Of a stretch of DNA of 64,000 nucleotides, positions 23,294-34,490 are shown in pieces. The DNA is from Melampsora larici-populina 98AG31 (Eukaryota; Basidiomycota; Pucciniomycetes; Pucciniales; Melampsoraceae), in the NCBI RefSeq assembly GCF_000204055.1, contig NW_006768782.1, positions 974,274 to 1,038,273 on the forward strand. The letters are read 5' to 3'. Position 1 is the stretch's first letter; each line of letters opens with the position of its first letter. Below the pieces are notes generated by a model that was not told where the DNA came from, searched no databases, and saw only the letters and a list, made by a program, of their open reading frames with translations. The translations under genes and the position numbers were made by a program.

Positions 23294-23959
23294 CTTCTAG
23301 GGGGATGTCAACCTTCGCGCACCGGGAAACGCGCGCGAGCTTGTGGGTTGAGCCCTGTCACTTGCCATACATACGTGAAACCATAGTCTACATCACAGTG
23401 ACACTCACCCTACGTACATAAGTGACAATTTGACAGCAACATAGCACATGTCACAGGAAGATCAATTTAGTCATGATGTGACATGCTCTGAATGGCGTGT
23501 TCAACTTCAAGTTCTCAACCTGGTGGCAAAAGTTCAGTGTGCTTCTCAAATCACAATCATCCAAAACTCTAAAAAGAATGAAGCTTCAGCCTATGAGATT
23601 CATGCAAACTGTAATATTGTTAATGAGGTCAAACAAATGATCTTGAATGTGTTAGTGGGTCCGAGGATGTGTAACAGTCTGTCCTGCATCAACGGCAATG
23701 AATGAATCTCCTATGGAACCTTTCATCAAGAGCAGAGAGACCTGTGAATTTCAAAACATAAAATCATGCATGTTTCAATTCGAGTCAAAGAAAAGTGTAG
23801 AAATATAATACAACTTTGATGTTGAAACAATTCAAGTCAAAAATACAACCCATTTGGCAAATTCAGGAAACATGATTTTCCATATGTAGTCAAGAGATAA
23901 GACAGAGTTTTTGAATTCAACACAGGTGTTGGGCAAGTGTACGTGATTGAAGAATTTTC
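23294..23959. other. Intergenic stretch upstream of RPC5-like gene and downstream of DyP gene
   Basis: It holds the likely promoter of the minus-strand gene at 23293. A short plus-strand frame at 23448-23705 has no recognisable domain. Confidence 0.4.
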
Positions 23960-25988
23960 TTAAGCTCCCAACTTAGATTTGATAGCTTCAATTGAAGGTG
24001 AGAAGAAATACTCGCCGCTGATGAAGAGTAGAAATTGAAAACGTGTTGTTGCATCAGTGATGATTTAAAAAGAGTGGGCTTCAATAAGACTTACCCTAAA
24101 GGATGAACAAATGATTCATCAGCGGTGACAATATTGTTAGGATCTGTATCTCCGACGGTACCCTATTCCAACAGTAAAAAAACATGACTTGAGCTTGAGT
24201 GAAAGCTTTAGGTACTTTAGTATCAAAGGGGTGGTTTTTTTACATTCGACGTGATGTTTTGAGCAACACGTGGTCCCGGTTTTCCATTCTGACCAATAAG
24301 AAGGTCGAGTCCAGCAGTCACTTTTGCTGGGTTCTTCGGAGGAAAATCTGGATTGTTACTCCATACCTTGTAAACAAATTGTGAACAAATTGGACGATAG
24401 GGAAGTTAAAAGAAGAAGTAAGATACATGTCATTTTCAACTTAAACAATTGCAAGTTTTGATGATCTTACTTTCTGAACCAATTGAAACCCGTCCTCCAC
24501 CTTGCTTTGGTAGCAGACAAATAGTAATCCTCTATTGTGCTTAGTCTTATTCTCTCTGACTTCTTCTGGAGTCAACTCAGGACCTAGAAACATCAAGCAT
24601 TGCGTTAGTTTTCAAAGTCAAGTTGACCTTTAGAAAGTTGGCAATCCACCATAGGTTATACCACTACGAGTGATAAGATGAGGTAAGACCGCAGTATTCG
24701 GGTCTGCACCTTCTATGCCGTCACGAGGGTTGGTTTTTCTGGTTATGTGATTCCATTGTTAGTAAGTGAAGTTATAAAAGATCATGAGGAATCGATAAGC
24801 ATACGTACCTGATATGGGCAGCATAGGGACATCTTTGTTGCACCAAATCATCTGAGAAGTCAAAATCGTCTACTCTGGCTAATTCTGGCTTGTCTTCGAC
24901 GGGAGCCAACACCAGTGGAGCGCCTAATCATACCCGTAGTTCAAGGGATTAGTTATACTCTTCAGAAATCAAGAGGCAAAAACAGAGTACGCTGTTTGAC
25001 TGACCAGATTTCCATCTTCCTACAATTCTAGCACCAATAAATTCACCAGTCACACCAGGTTGTGGATTCTTGTCAGCAATATCTTGACAAAACTTATGGA
25101 ACTCTGGAACTAGTTGCTGTAGTTGTCGAAAGACGAGGAAAGATCCATCTTTCATCCAACCTTGAGATGGATCAAGTGGTTTGGCCTGTTGAGTGTCGGC
25201 TTGGCCCACTAAGATGACGCTTGGCTTTATAACTCCAGCTTTTTTATCGGCTTCAGTTGCGTTAAAGCCTTCGATCTTAGGCTTCGAGATTCCATCCTAC
25301 ACAGAAAGAGTTTTCAACAACATTGAAAACAGGTTTGTTGTGAGCTGGAACGGAATTCAAACAATCTTACCAAATATCCAAAGTGCTCATGCCCGGCTTC
25401 AGAACCAGGTCGAACCACCCCAATGCGAATGAAGGTATGGGAAGTAGTACAATGTATCAAATGCTTTACCTCTTGGATCTTATGGTCTAACAGTCCGTGG
25501 TCAGGAGCAGTGATAAGGATCACAGCGTCGATAGAGTGTTGAAGAAATTCGTTTGACCAAGTTGATAGTTTTTGACCTGTTTGGTCAACGGGGTCACCTA
25601 GATTCGTGACTGCATCAGACTTTTGCGAGGCGATGAACGCTTTAGCATCCTCAGGAATCTCCGTTTCGCCGACTCCTAATTTCTTTAGCCCGGAAGCACT
25701 GAATGCTATGTTTAATCCAGTGATCGGTAAGATCTTTTTAGGCTCGCCAGGCTTGGTTTGGTATTTGCTCTCCTCTATCTTCCGTTGAGTGTCGAGCACT
25801 TGTTGAGTGGTGGTGATCAGAGGCAGGAGCTTGGATTTCAACGTTTGACGGAAAGCTAATCGAGAGTCTTCATCATCTTTGATGGTAAGAAATACGAAAG
25901 CCTCTGTTTTCTTGGCCAGGCCGATGAGCACGTCCCCTTGCACTGCATTGACATCAACGCTGAAGCTATAGATTTCGAGTAAGGTCAA
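23960..25988 (-). CDS. DyP-type heme peroxidase
   Basis: Eight exons on the minus strand: 25988-25371, 25296-25005, 24923-24809, 24738-24650, 24583-24471, 24366-24244, 24162-24095 and 24017-23960. They sum to 1476 nt, or 491 residues. The N-terminus has NAVQGDVLIGLAKKTEAFVF. AGHEHFGYL joins DGIS across an intron, giving the GxxDG motif with the distal Asp (~residue 206). DGSFLVFRQLQQLVPEF follows, then GARIVGRWKSG. RCPYAAHIRK carries the proximal heme His (~340) and TRSGITYG the catalytic Arg (~366). RGLLFVCYQSKVEDGFQ and VWSNNPDFP lie near the C-terminus. DyP enzymes oxidise dyes and aromatic compounds with hydrogen peroxide. No signal peptide is seen with the start used. An alternative first exon near 26099 (MSSQT) was considered but does not join in phase. 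Confidence 0.92.
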
Positions 25989-28136
25989 AGAAACACATCA
26001 GAAGCTATTATATAAAGCAACTTGAGGATAACGAAAGAACGCAAGAGTAATGACCTAGTAGAGCTGTGTGGGCTAAGTACCGTTTGACTGGACATCGCTA
26101 CACTGCTTAATTTCTTTGACACTAGAGAGATGGAGCTACGATGGTGTATGTATTTTCAATTTGAACGGGAATGTTAGGCAGGAAAACGCGAATAATTTCT
26201 TGGGGTGCTGGTGGCAAGCATTGCCTTTCGTCTATATATTGCGCCTTGCACTACAAAAGAAGTGATCGGTTCGAAACCTTCCATCAGGAGATCCCCGCTT
26301 TTTGATGTTGCCGTCTCTTTGCAGATCAGACAGAAATTCAAACTTCACCACATTGAACTTGAAGCGCACAACACTGCCAGAGATTGTATCAAATTGGTAC
26401 TCAAACTTATCCATATATGTTTTCTGTAAATGGTTTTTTTGCTTTTTCCCAACTATTTATGCAAGACCCGGCAAAAGTATATTTTGTTGATATGTGAAGT
26501 TTACCCTTTGACCGACGCCGATTGCCACGCGGCGTGCCCACGGGCAGAGTAAAAGCTAGATAGGACCCTGGAATTAACACCGAGACCGCATCGCTAGCAA
26601 GAGGAAATCAGCACGCCTTCATCTGTGCAACAGTCATTTATGGTGATTCCACTTGGAGATACAAATCTAATCCCCTCATGCTCGAGTAGTTGCATGGGAA
26701 CACCAAGGGGTTTGAATGGCAGAACCTTTAGCAAATGTATTGATCAAGCAAAAACTCATAGATAAGATGAGTCATTTGTGCTTTTTCTGTTGTCTGTTTC
26801 CAAACTCTGCATTATCCTGACATCTTGTAATTTATTTGTTCTTACTTGCTCAGCCAGACAACTGACTCAGGATCAAATAATTACAAAGCAATGGCCAATG
26901 AATTGCATTGGCAATGCATTTACCATAGTGGTCCTGATTCCAACTACACCTGAAAATTTCAGTAGCAATTTCATATCTTAGCCATTCTCAACAGCCAACA
27001 TCACCAGTGATTGTTTTGGGTTTCAAAGAACCCCGGCCAGGAGCAGTAATATTGGCTGCCCAAAAGAATACATGTTTCAGGGCAAGAAGTAGCTGAAATA
27101 CTGAGATAGTCTAGCACAATTGATGCAAGAACAGGGTAGTGACAAGCATTATCCTGTTACAGAAGATACCAGGTTGGTTCTCGGCTATTGTATTTGAGTC
27201 ATGAGTAGGATACCAAACTTACCGTCCACAAAGACAGTATGGATTGGCCAGGGAGAATTGGATGATTTCCTTGAAGGTACAAGTCTACTTCAGCTGCTTG
27301 GATTGATTTAGGTGTTTGGAAGGTTGCAGAAGCAGTGCAAAAGTTGTAGAAATTCTAACCCAAAAAGGGTCATACATATCTGAGAGGGGATAATCTACTG
27401 ATAAAATAGATAGTAGAAGATGTCTATTGAATTCCCTTCTCACAGCCAGCATATTTGGCTTGGATGCAAAAATCTGAGGAGTTCTTGGATTTTGACTCTG
27501 AGGGAAGCTCCCACCAAGGATCCAATCTGAGGCAACAGCAACGGCCAAAATTTGCCTGGGGGTATTTGTCGGGTGCCCTTTTACTCAGAGGGGCCATCTG
27601 AGGACTCCTCAGACGTTTGTTGCCAAGGCAACTATGTGGGAAGTGCCTAAAACAAGTCATTCAGAAATATCTCTGTTGAAGAGAGTACCAATAAGGAACC
27701 AAATGAAAAAACTTATTGTTTTTAAAGGACCAAAAGCATGAATTTTTAAATGAAAAGCAACTGATTTTTATTATCTCTCAACACCTTTAGAGTTGTTCAA
27801 GACTTATAACAAAGAGAAACAAGCACAATATCTTTTTGATATTATTCCCAAAAGACTTTGTAAGTCACAAAGCTATACTACTAAAGTACACTTCTCTTTA
27901 CAATTGTAATAAAGGGTGTATTTCAGTGACCAGGTTACGGTATTATCAAAATAAGTGTATGATAGAAACAAAATGATAATGTTTTAAACAATAAATAAAG
28001 GGGGGAACATCATCCAAAATCTTCAACCTGGTAGAAACCCTGTACCAGCAACACATTGCACCACAGTAAGCAAGTTTTTTGGTGCATTTCTCCACAACAT
28101 GCAACAACACCCCGCAGCAGACACTGATTTGTGGTA
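25989..28136. other. Repeat-like intergenic stretch
   Basis: No gene recognised. Short frames (26205-26429, 27285-27660) lack known domains. Confidence 0.35.
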
Positions 28137-28144
28137 ATTACAGC

Positions 28145-28537
28145 TAATGCACCGACCCGGTCCGCAAAACCCGATCTGGTACCGGGACCGGGACCGGGTC
28201 GGGCGGGTCTCGGCTAAGATCTGGGTAAAGCCGGGTCTGCCCGGGCATATGTTAGGGGGCAAATTTTACCAAAATCATCTTAATTTCTTCAAGTATCATA
28301 TATATACAACAAATTTTTTGTCTCTTTGTTGTAGAATAGCTGCTGGATAGCTTCAGCAAAGGCTACAGAAGAGAAGAAAAATCGAAAAATCATATATTTA
28401 TCATATATTTACGTTTTTTTTTGGTTTTTGAGCATATCACATCACTGGGGCTAGCGGACCGGGTCGGCCCGGTCTGAGGGGGAGGTTGGCCCCGGTCCAG
28501 CTCAGATTCATCGGGTTGGGGCCGGGTTGGTGCATTA
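28145..28537. mobile_element. 393-bp MITE with 8-bp target duplication (hAT-like)
   Basis: The terminal inverted repeats start TAATGCACCGACCCGG and TAATGCACCAACCCGG. The flanks are a perfect ATTACAGC duplication (28137-28144 and 28538-28545). The ends are very GC-rich with ACCGGG runs while the centre is AT-rich. No coding capacity. Eight-base duplications are typical of hAT transposons. Confidence 0.85.
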
Positions 28538-28545
28538 ATTACAGC

Positions 28546-29765
28546 AACAACCAAAGGTAAGCTTGGGTTGCACGGCGTTCATGGTGCTGCGCAACACAAC
28601 AGGCGCAACAGCACCAAAAAAATTGCTGAATTCACATTCTTTTAGGCACTAACACAACACATACTGTTGTGGCCCCAAAAAACTGTTGATTTGACACATC
28701 TTGTTGCGTTGATTGTGTACCATGAAGAAACACCCAACTGTTTTGGCTAAGAGAGAGCCATAATCAATACCACAACCACTCCACAATGGATTCCAATTTT
28801 GGAGAAACTTTGGTATGTGCTATTGCACCACTGCGTATTGTGGTTGCTGTGCACCACACTTCAGAGTCCCAAAAAATCATAGTGGTATGACCACAGCACA
28901 ATGGGCCCAGGCTATGGTTTCTCCGCTATATAGCAGAGAGATGCCCAGTAGCCAGGGCCAGGGCATTTGGTCCCTCATCAAACTTTACCCCCCTCACCCT
29001 AGTCTACCAGATCTATACCAATCATTTTTTAATTACCACAGTGATCAAATTAGACATTGAGGGTAAAGTACTTCATGAGTCTGTTGGCTCAGATTTTCCA
29101 ATTTATTCTGAAGTTTCTTCAATTCATTCTCAAGCTGATGGAATTACATTTCAAACTGTGAAACACTGAAATCAATTAATCAAAAAATCAGGTGCGGGAT
29201 CTCTTCACCTGACAGGGATCTCTACCAAAACCTCACTTCTGCAATTCTACCCCATCACTCAGTTTTTCATGCTCAAGTCTTTCATCCCAATAAGTTGAGG
29301 GGCTCTGCTGCTTGCTAGGTGTACCATCTTGTAAACATTGGTGATATCAGCTTAACATCAGATATTCAATCAAACATATTTTTGGTTGTTTGAAAGAATT
29401 CTGGTACAATGGATTTGAACACCTTGAACAAAGCAATGAAGCAAAAACCTCAGGACACACCTAGGTATATCTCTCTAGGTCTTTGCCTACTAGCCGTTCT
29501 CCTCATATCCAATTCATTGATCACAGAAGATAGCCTCCCAATCTACAAAGGATGAAGCCAAAGGGGATTATGACAAAGCTTGCCAGTCATACATTTTTGC
29601 CATTCAAACCTACTGGTATCTGATCTTTGATGTACCAGACATAAGATTGAGGATAATTGGAAGGAGATGTCAACCAAGTTATTGAATCAGGGTTATAAAA
29701 CTTCTGTACCTATCTGATACCATTTTTTATCTTCTTTTCAAGTGGTCTATTGAAAGTAGCCAATC
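28546..29765. other. Unassigned repeat-like stretch
   Basis: It contains GC/CA-rich low-complexity sequence (28560-28860) and then AT-rich sequence with weakly coding-looking frames. No confident gene. Confidence 0.35.
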
Positions 29766-29794
29766 AAAACACACTTATCTGTATTAATGGTTAT

Positions 29795-30106
29795 TTTACC
29801 GCTACTGCATTAGGAAAATTAGGTCATGTTGATGGAGAAAAGGATTTAACAAGAGCAGCACCAATGAAAGAGGTGATCCAAATGATTCCTACACTTTCAT
29901 CAGGATTGTTTTGAGAAATTTAAAATCTGAAACATCAATCTCAATTGTTTTCACTCTGCAAATTTAGATTGAGTTAAAACCAAACCTTTTGTAATACTGA
30001 TACAAGATGAATCAAATGGGATTAAAGCTTTGTTTATTACTGTTGATGCTCCCCAATCAGGTAGAAAAGAAAAGGACTCACGACTCAAGCTGAGTTTGGC
30101 CTTAAT
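29795..30106 (+). pseudogene. Fragment of an FMN-dependent dehydrogenase (L-lactate dehydrogenase / cytochrome b2 type)
   Basis: One frame reads TATALGKLGHVDGEKDLTRA then KEVIQMIPTLSSG, followed by a TGA where relatives have Asp. After ~110 bases that include a likely old intron, ESNGIKALFITVDAPQSGRK and EKDSRLKL follow. Both blocks are consecutive parts of the FMN-binding barrel of flavocytochrome b2. The heme domain and the catalytic C-terminal half are absent nearby. It is a relic or a captured gene fragment. Confidence 0.75.
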
Positions 30107-30329
30107 ATGATCATTGAATTAAACATCTCAGCACGTTATATAGTGCAGGTACAGAAGGACCACTATGAATCACTATGTATTGCAAAAATAGTAGTTGACC
30201 ACTTCACAATCCTGAGAGACAAAAAATATCAAAAGCAGTGATCTAATAGCTGTGTGATTCATAGTGGTCACTTCACAGTGCAATGAAGATGGTAGAAAAA
30301 TCACAGCATTGCGGAGCAATTTTGGTGTT

Positions 30330-30450
30330 GCCTTGGGTCCATAGACCGTTTCTTTTAGTTCACACAATTTGCTCCTAACACAGCTACAGTGTATTCTATC
30401 TCACAATTTCTGACTATGAGGCTATGCAATTAGGTTCAAAATATAGTTTG
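30330..30450. repeat. Upstream flank repeat, copy 1 (paired with 53755-53870)
   Basis: It shares ordered blocks with 53755-53870: CATAGAC.GTTT, AACACAGCT.CAGTG, and CTATGAGGCTATGCAAT versus CTATAAGGCTATACAAT. It is separated from the gene at 51007 only by the Gypsy insertion. That makes it the original 5' flank of that gene. Confidence 0.55.
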
Positions 30451-30677
30451 TATGTTATAAAATGATGAAAATATTATAATTTGCTTTCTCACACCATTTG
30501 CACCCAGAATCCTGGACTGAACAGGTACACCCTTGTTCAAAAGCCTTGCAACCAGTTGAGCTGTGCAGATTACATACAGCAAATTGAGGAAAGCTTATCA
30601 AACATTCTCCACCAATTTTCTTGAGTGTTGGGGGCAAACTTGGTCAAGCGTTTATGAGTTGGCTGTACAGTCCCCTC

Positions 30678-30857
30678 TGTTATGGCCAGCTTCAGGGGCC
30701 TTGAGATGGGGACAGAGAGAGGGAAAGGGTGCTGAGTATGTAGTATAGTTATTGTAGCATGAGGAGCAATACAAGTGGAGCGCTGGCTCGCATGAGGTTG
30801 AGAGTTACACATGTCACATGTTGTGACAGCTCCATGATCCGTGACAGGATCATAACA
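30678..30857 (-). repeat. 3' LTR of the Gypsy element
   Basis: 180 bp, TGTTATG...CATAACA. It matches the other LTR except for one base (CATGTTGTG versus CATTTTGTG) and the 675 bases inserted there. Confidence 0.93.
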
Positions 30858-30899
30858 CTATCCCCCGTTTACGCCCAGGCTCCCTGTTCGCGGCCCTGC

Positions 30900-31844
30900 G
30901 TTCTTCCCCGGGGCTCGCGTTAAAAAACCCAGTGGGAAAAAGCTTCGCCCCTCTCACATACGCCTTGATCTTCCGTGTTCTTCTGCAGCCTTCGGGTATT
31001 TTGAATTGAATTCGTCGATCAATAACTTAGAGTTTGCGACATTCACCTCTGGTTCCCAAGAATCTTCCGATCGACCATAGCCTTTCCAACTAATTAGGTA
31101 CTCAATTTTCTTTCATCTTATTCTCTTATCTAATATAGCCTCGACTTCCCACTCTTCCTCGTTTTCAATTTCGATCGGGTAAGGGGTTGCCTGCTGTCTC
31201 TCCTCGATCAAATCCGGTGAGTGTTTTTTTAATACTGAGACGTGGAAAACTGAGTGTACTTTACTCATACTGATTGGTAAACGTAATTTGTAGGCCGATG
31301 TTGATACTTTCTTCTCAATGGTAAACGGGCCTAACCAACAGTGGTCGAGTTTGGCGGATGGTCGTGTTGTTGATATGTGGTGACTGTTGAGCCATACCTC
31401 GTCTCCTACATTCCAGTCGGGTGTAGGTCGTACCTTTTCATCGTAGTTTCTCTTCATCACCTCCTGTGCTCGTAGTAAGTTTTCCTTTAATTTGTTTTGA
31501 ATCTCTTCTATGTTTTTCAATCTATCTTCCACTTCTGGTATACACCTTTCAGCTGACGGGATCCTTCCGAAGGACAGGTCATATCCAACATTTGCTCTAA
31601 ACGGGGAGACTCCAGTTGACGTATGTGTACTGTTGTTGTACGCGAATTCTGCTAATGGTAGGTAGTCAGTCCAATCGTCTTGGCAATAACTCACGAAATG
31701 ACAAAGGTACTGTTCAACTGCTTTGTTGACGATCTTGGTTTGGCCGTCTGACTGCGGGTGATATGCTGTCGACGGGTGGATTGCAATGCCTAGTTGTTTG
31801 TTCAGCGATTCTGTAAGTTTTGATGACAGCTTCCCACCAAAGGG
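30900..31844 (-). pseudogene. Integrase C-terminal half and chromodomain of the Gypsy element
   Basis: The minus strand resumes the catalytic core with STAYHPQSDGQTK (~31770). It continues with DDWTDYLPLAEFAYNNSTH, GPFTIEKKVSTSAYKLRLP and SKVHSVFHVSVLKK, the C-terminal integrase fold. EWEVEAILDKRIR, a TGA at 31113-31115, and YLISWKGYGRSEDSWEPE form a chromodomain, which targets insertion to heterochromatin in chromoviruses. The N-terminal half of the same integrase lies 12.9 kb away at 44725-45047. Confidence 0.88.
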
Positions 31845-32066
31845 ACGACGTGGTAAGGATTTCTATCGTCACTAAGGGGGGTAAGATTTGACTAGGTGCA
31901 CCTGTAACTTTACACACACAACAAGTCGAGGGAGGCAAAGATACAGAGAGGGGAGAGGAAAAATTTCTCCTCCATCTCGAATATTCCTCTCCCGCACCTT
32001 TAGTCGAATAATTGAGCATTCACGCTCTTCAAGAAGGTTAAACATTCATAGTTTAACTTTTTCGCA
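31845..32066 (+). repeat. A1 repeat of the Ngaro-type element
   Basis: 222 bp, starting ACGACGTGGTAAGG and ending TTTTTCGCA. It is the direct repeat of 44182-44403, with 6 mismatches, 5 of them TCG/TTG or the complement. The first three bases may belong to the target. Confidence 0.92.
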
Positions 32067-32223
32067 TCGACAAAAGAAGACATACAAGATTAGGAATTGA
32101 TAACACCTTGAATTTCCAGAACTCTCAGACACATTCTCCATTACCCCTTAATTTTCCCTGAATATACAATCTCAAATATCACTTTCTCCTCTTCTTCCCG
32201 AATCCACAAGACCAAAACAAAGA

Positions 32224-34354
32224 ATGGACAGCGAAGAATTTCAAAATCAAATTGATGAAGCACTAAGGAGAGAAGGGACAGAAGGAAAAGGAAAAGAAGT
32301 GGAGAAATCAGAGGAGGAAAGAGAAGATGGAGCAGGAGAAACAAGAAGGAATCAAGACGATCAACACACCGAAGAAAGTCAAAAAGTAGACGAAAACCCA
32401 CCAGAAACAACGCCGGCAATACTTAAATCGGTCCCAACGAGACAGTCGAAAAGGAAAGCGGCACCGCCCAAGCCTTTTCCCCCACCGGCCACCAGCACAT
32501 CTAAGCTAATCAGCCCGATCAAAATCAAGAAAGTGAAACCGAATGAGGAAGCAAGTAAGAGCAAGATTTCAAAGGCCACTAAAACCGGCTCCAACAAACC
32601 ATCAGCCAGCAACAAACCAGCAGCTGACGACACACAAGCGGCCAAACCTCAGGCAGCAAAACCGAGTCGACCTCCCCCTGTGGAACAACAAATCGAGTAT
32701 GATCAGCAAGTCGGATCATCGAGTGAAAAAGAAGACGATCAACAAGTTAGAAGTGGTAGATTATGGGAAGATACCAAAAGAAGTGATGAACGCCCAGCCA
32801 TGAGAACGGTGGGTGGAATAACACTTGGTGACCCGGTTGAACGTTAGTTGCAACAAAATTTCCTATCTTAAACCCCCCCAACCTATTCCAATTCTTCCAT
32901 AAAGGAAATGCCTCTGAAGGAGATGAAAAGAAAATGAACCCAAATATGTCACACAAGACGAAGGGAGGGAAGACATAGTCAAAAATCTATACGTAGATAA
33001 CCCCACACAAAGGAAATTCTTTTCCAAAAAAAAAAAAAAAAAAAGAAAGAGAGGACAAAGAAGAATAAGAACTAACTTCAAATGCCCCTTTCGGAAATCC
33101 CCTCACAGGTGAACAAGTCAAAACACAGACAATTGTAGAAACACCCTACATGGATAGCGTAACTCAACGTCTTGACGAGCAAATGGAGGCTGCGTTCACC
33201 GCGGGAGATCGAACAACTTATGATCGACTAGCGAAAGACAAAGAAGAATGGTTAGCTTTCAAAGGGAAGAAAGACAACCCGAGCACGAACGCAGGCAAGA
33301 AAAGCACCAAGTCCTCGACAGAGAAGAAAACGATGAAAGTCCAAAAAGGGGAGATGCTCAGTCAACATCTAAATGCACTCTCACCTTATTGGGATACCGC
33401 CATGAAAGAATTTAACCGGTATATCCCGCTATCCATCTTCGACCCCAATTGGCTACGCCAAGATATAGCATTCGTCTTGAACAAAACGTCTAGAACCAAG
33501 ACAAAAGACGCTGACTCAGCATCGTATAACGGATACCCAATCCCCAACGAGTGGAGAACCACAGTAGCTCAATGGCATCGCCAAAAAGAACTCTTTCTTC
33601 AATATCTCAAACGGTACAAACAGTTTGAAGTCCTACCGGTAATGAAAGAACACTTCGCCAATGTCTTGAAGATCCAAGACCAAAATGATGGTTGCTGGGT
33701 ACAGGCATATCGGTACGATCTGATGATGCGCCAAACATACCTAGTTTTCAAGATTGGAGAAGATGGAACGGCAATGGCAGATATTGGTGTGCGCAACCCG
33801 ACGATCGAAAGACTTGCAGAAAGAGAAACCCTGAGAAGGAACGACGATATGTTCCTAGATAACCCGTACGCCTTAACGGGGACCAAGTGCTTTATTGATC
33901 CATTAGATGGAACGAACTGGCAAGGCAGGAATACGAAGTGGGATGACCCAAGTCGAACGGATCCGAAAGATGACCGACTAGAGACGATCAGATCAAGTCA
34001 ATCAGTTAGATCAACCTTGTGGTCACAAAGTCGATACGACCCACATGAAAACCCAAACGCTTACAACACAACACCACAAGCGTATCACCATTTCAATCAA
34101 CCGTCCACATCCAATCCCCAAACCTACTTCCAACCGCATGTAGTAGACAACTCTCGGGCAAACATCAACCCAAATTTTAAAGGGAAACGGGAAAACTTTA
34201 ACCCAAACTACAAGAAGGACACGGGTAGAGGCGGTAGAGGAGGAGCCAAGAGAGGAAGCTGGGGGAGACCACAAGGAGAAGGTGAAAGTGGTGGACCGGT
34301 CGCGTCCAGTTCCCAAATGCGCCCGAATGCTGCAGGAGAAGGGAGCCAAAAGAA
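32224..34354 (+). CDS. Gag-like ORF1 of the Ngaro-type element (with a likely intron or frame damage)
   Basis: The first block, 32224-32842, is charged and Lys/Pro-rich (MDSEEFQNQIDEALRREG). The second, 33109-34354, contains MDSVTQRLDEQMEAAF, a helical core and an RGG-rich basic end (GRGGRGGAKRG), suited to RNA binding. A GTTAGT donor at 32843 and CACAG acceptor at 33108 join the blocks in frame. Against an intron, the 266 bases between them contain coding-like peptides in other frames (EDIVKNLYVDNPTQRKFF) and a 19-base A run, so frameshift decay is the alternative. At the 3' end a GTGAGT donor at 34355 joins it in frame to the RT exon at 34491. Confidence 0.7.
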
Positions 34355-34490
34355 GTGAGTATTAAAAATGTACACGAGAGACAACGAAAGTTTGTGACGT
34401 AATGCATAAAGACCTTGAGTCGAGAAATTGTAGTGCCAAATGAATCTTGTGAGAACACGAACTGACATACCATGTTCACACCTTGCCCAG

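Noticed and set aside
29041..29170. Possible sugar-kinase N-terminus (VIKLDIEGKVLHESV)
   Set aside because: Too short, no following domain, and the similarity is at chance level by eye.
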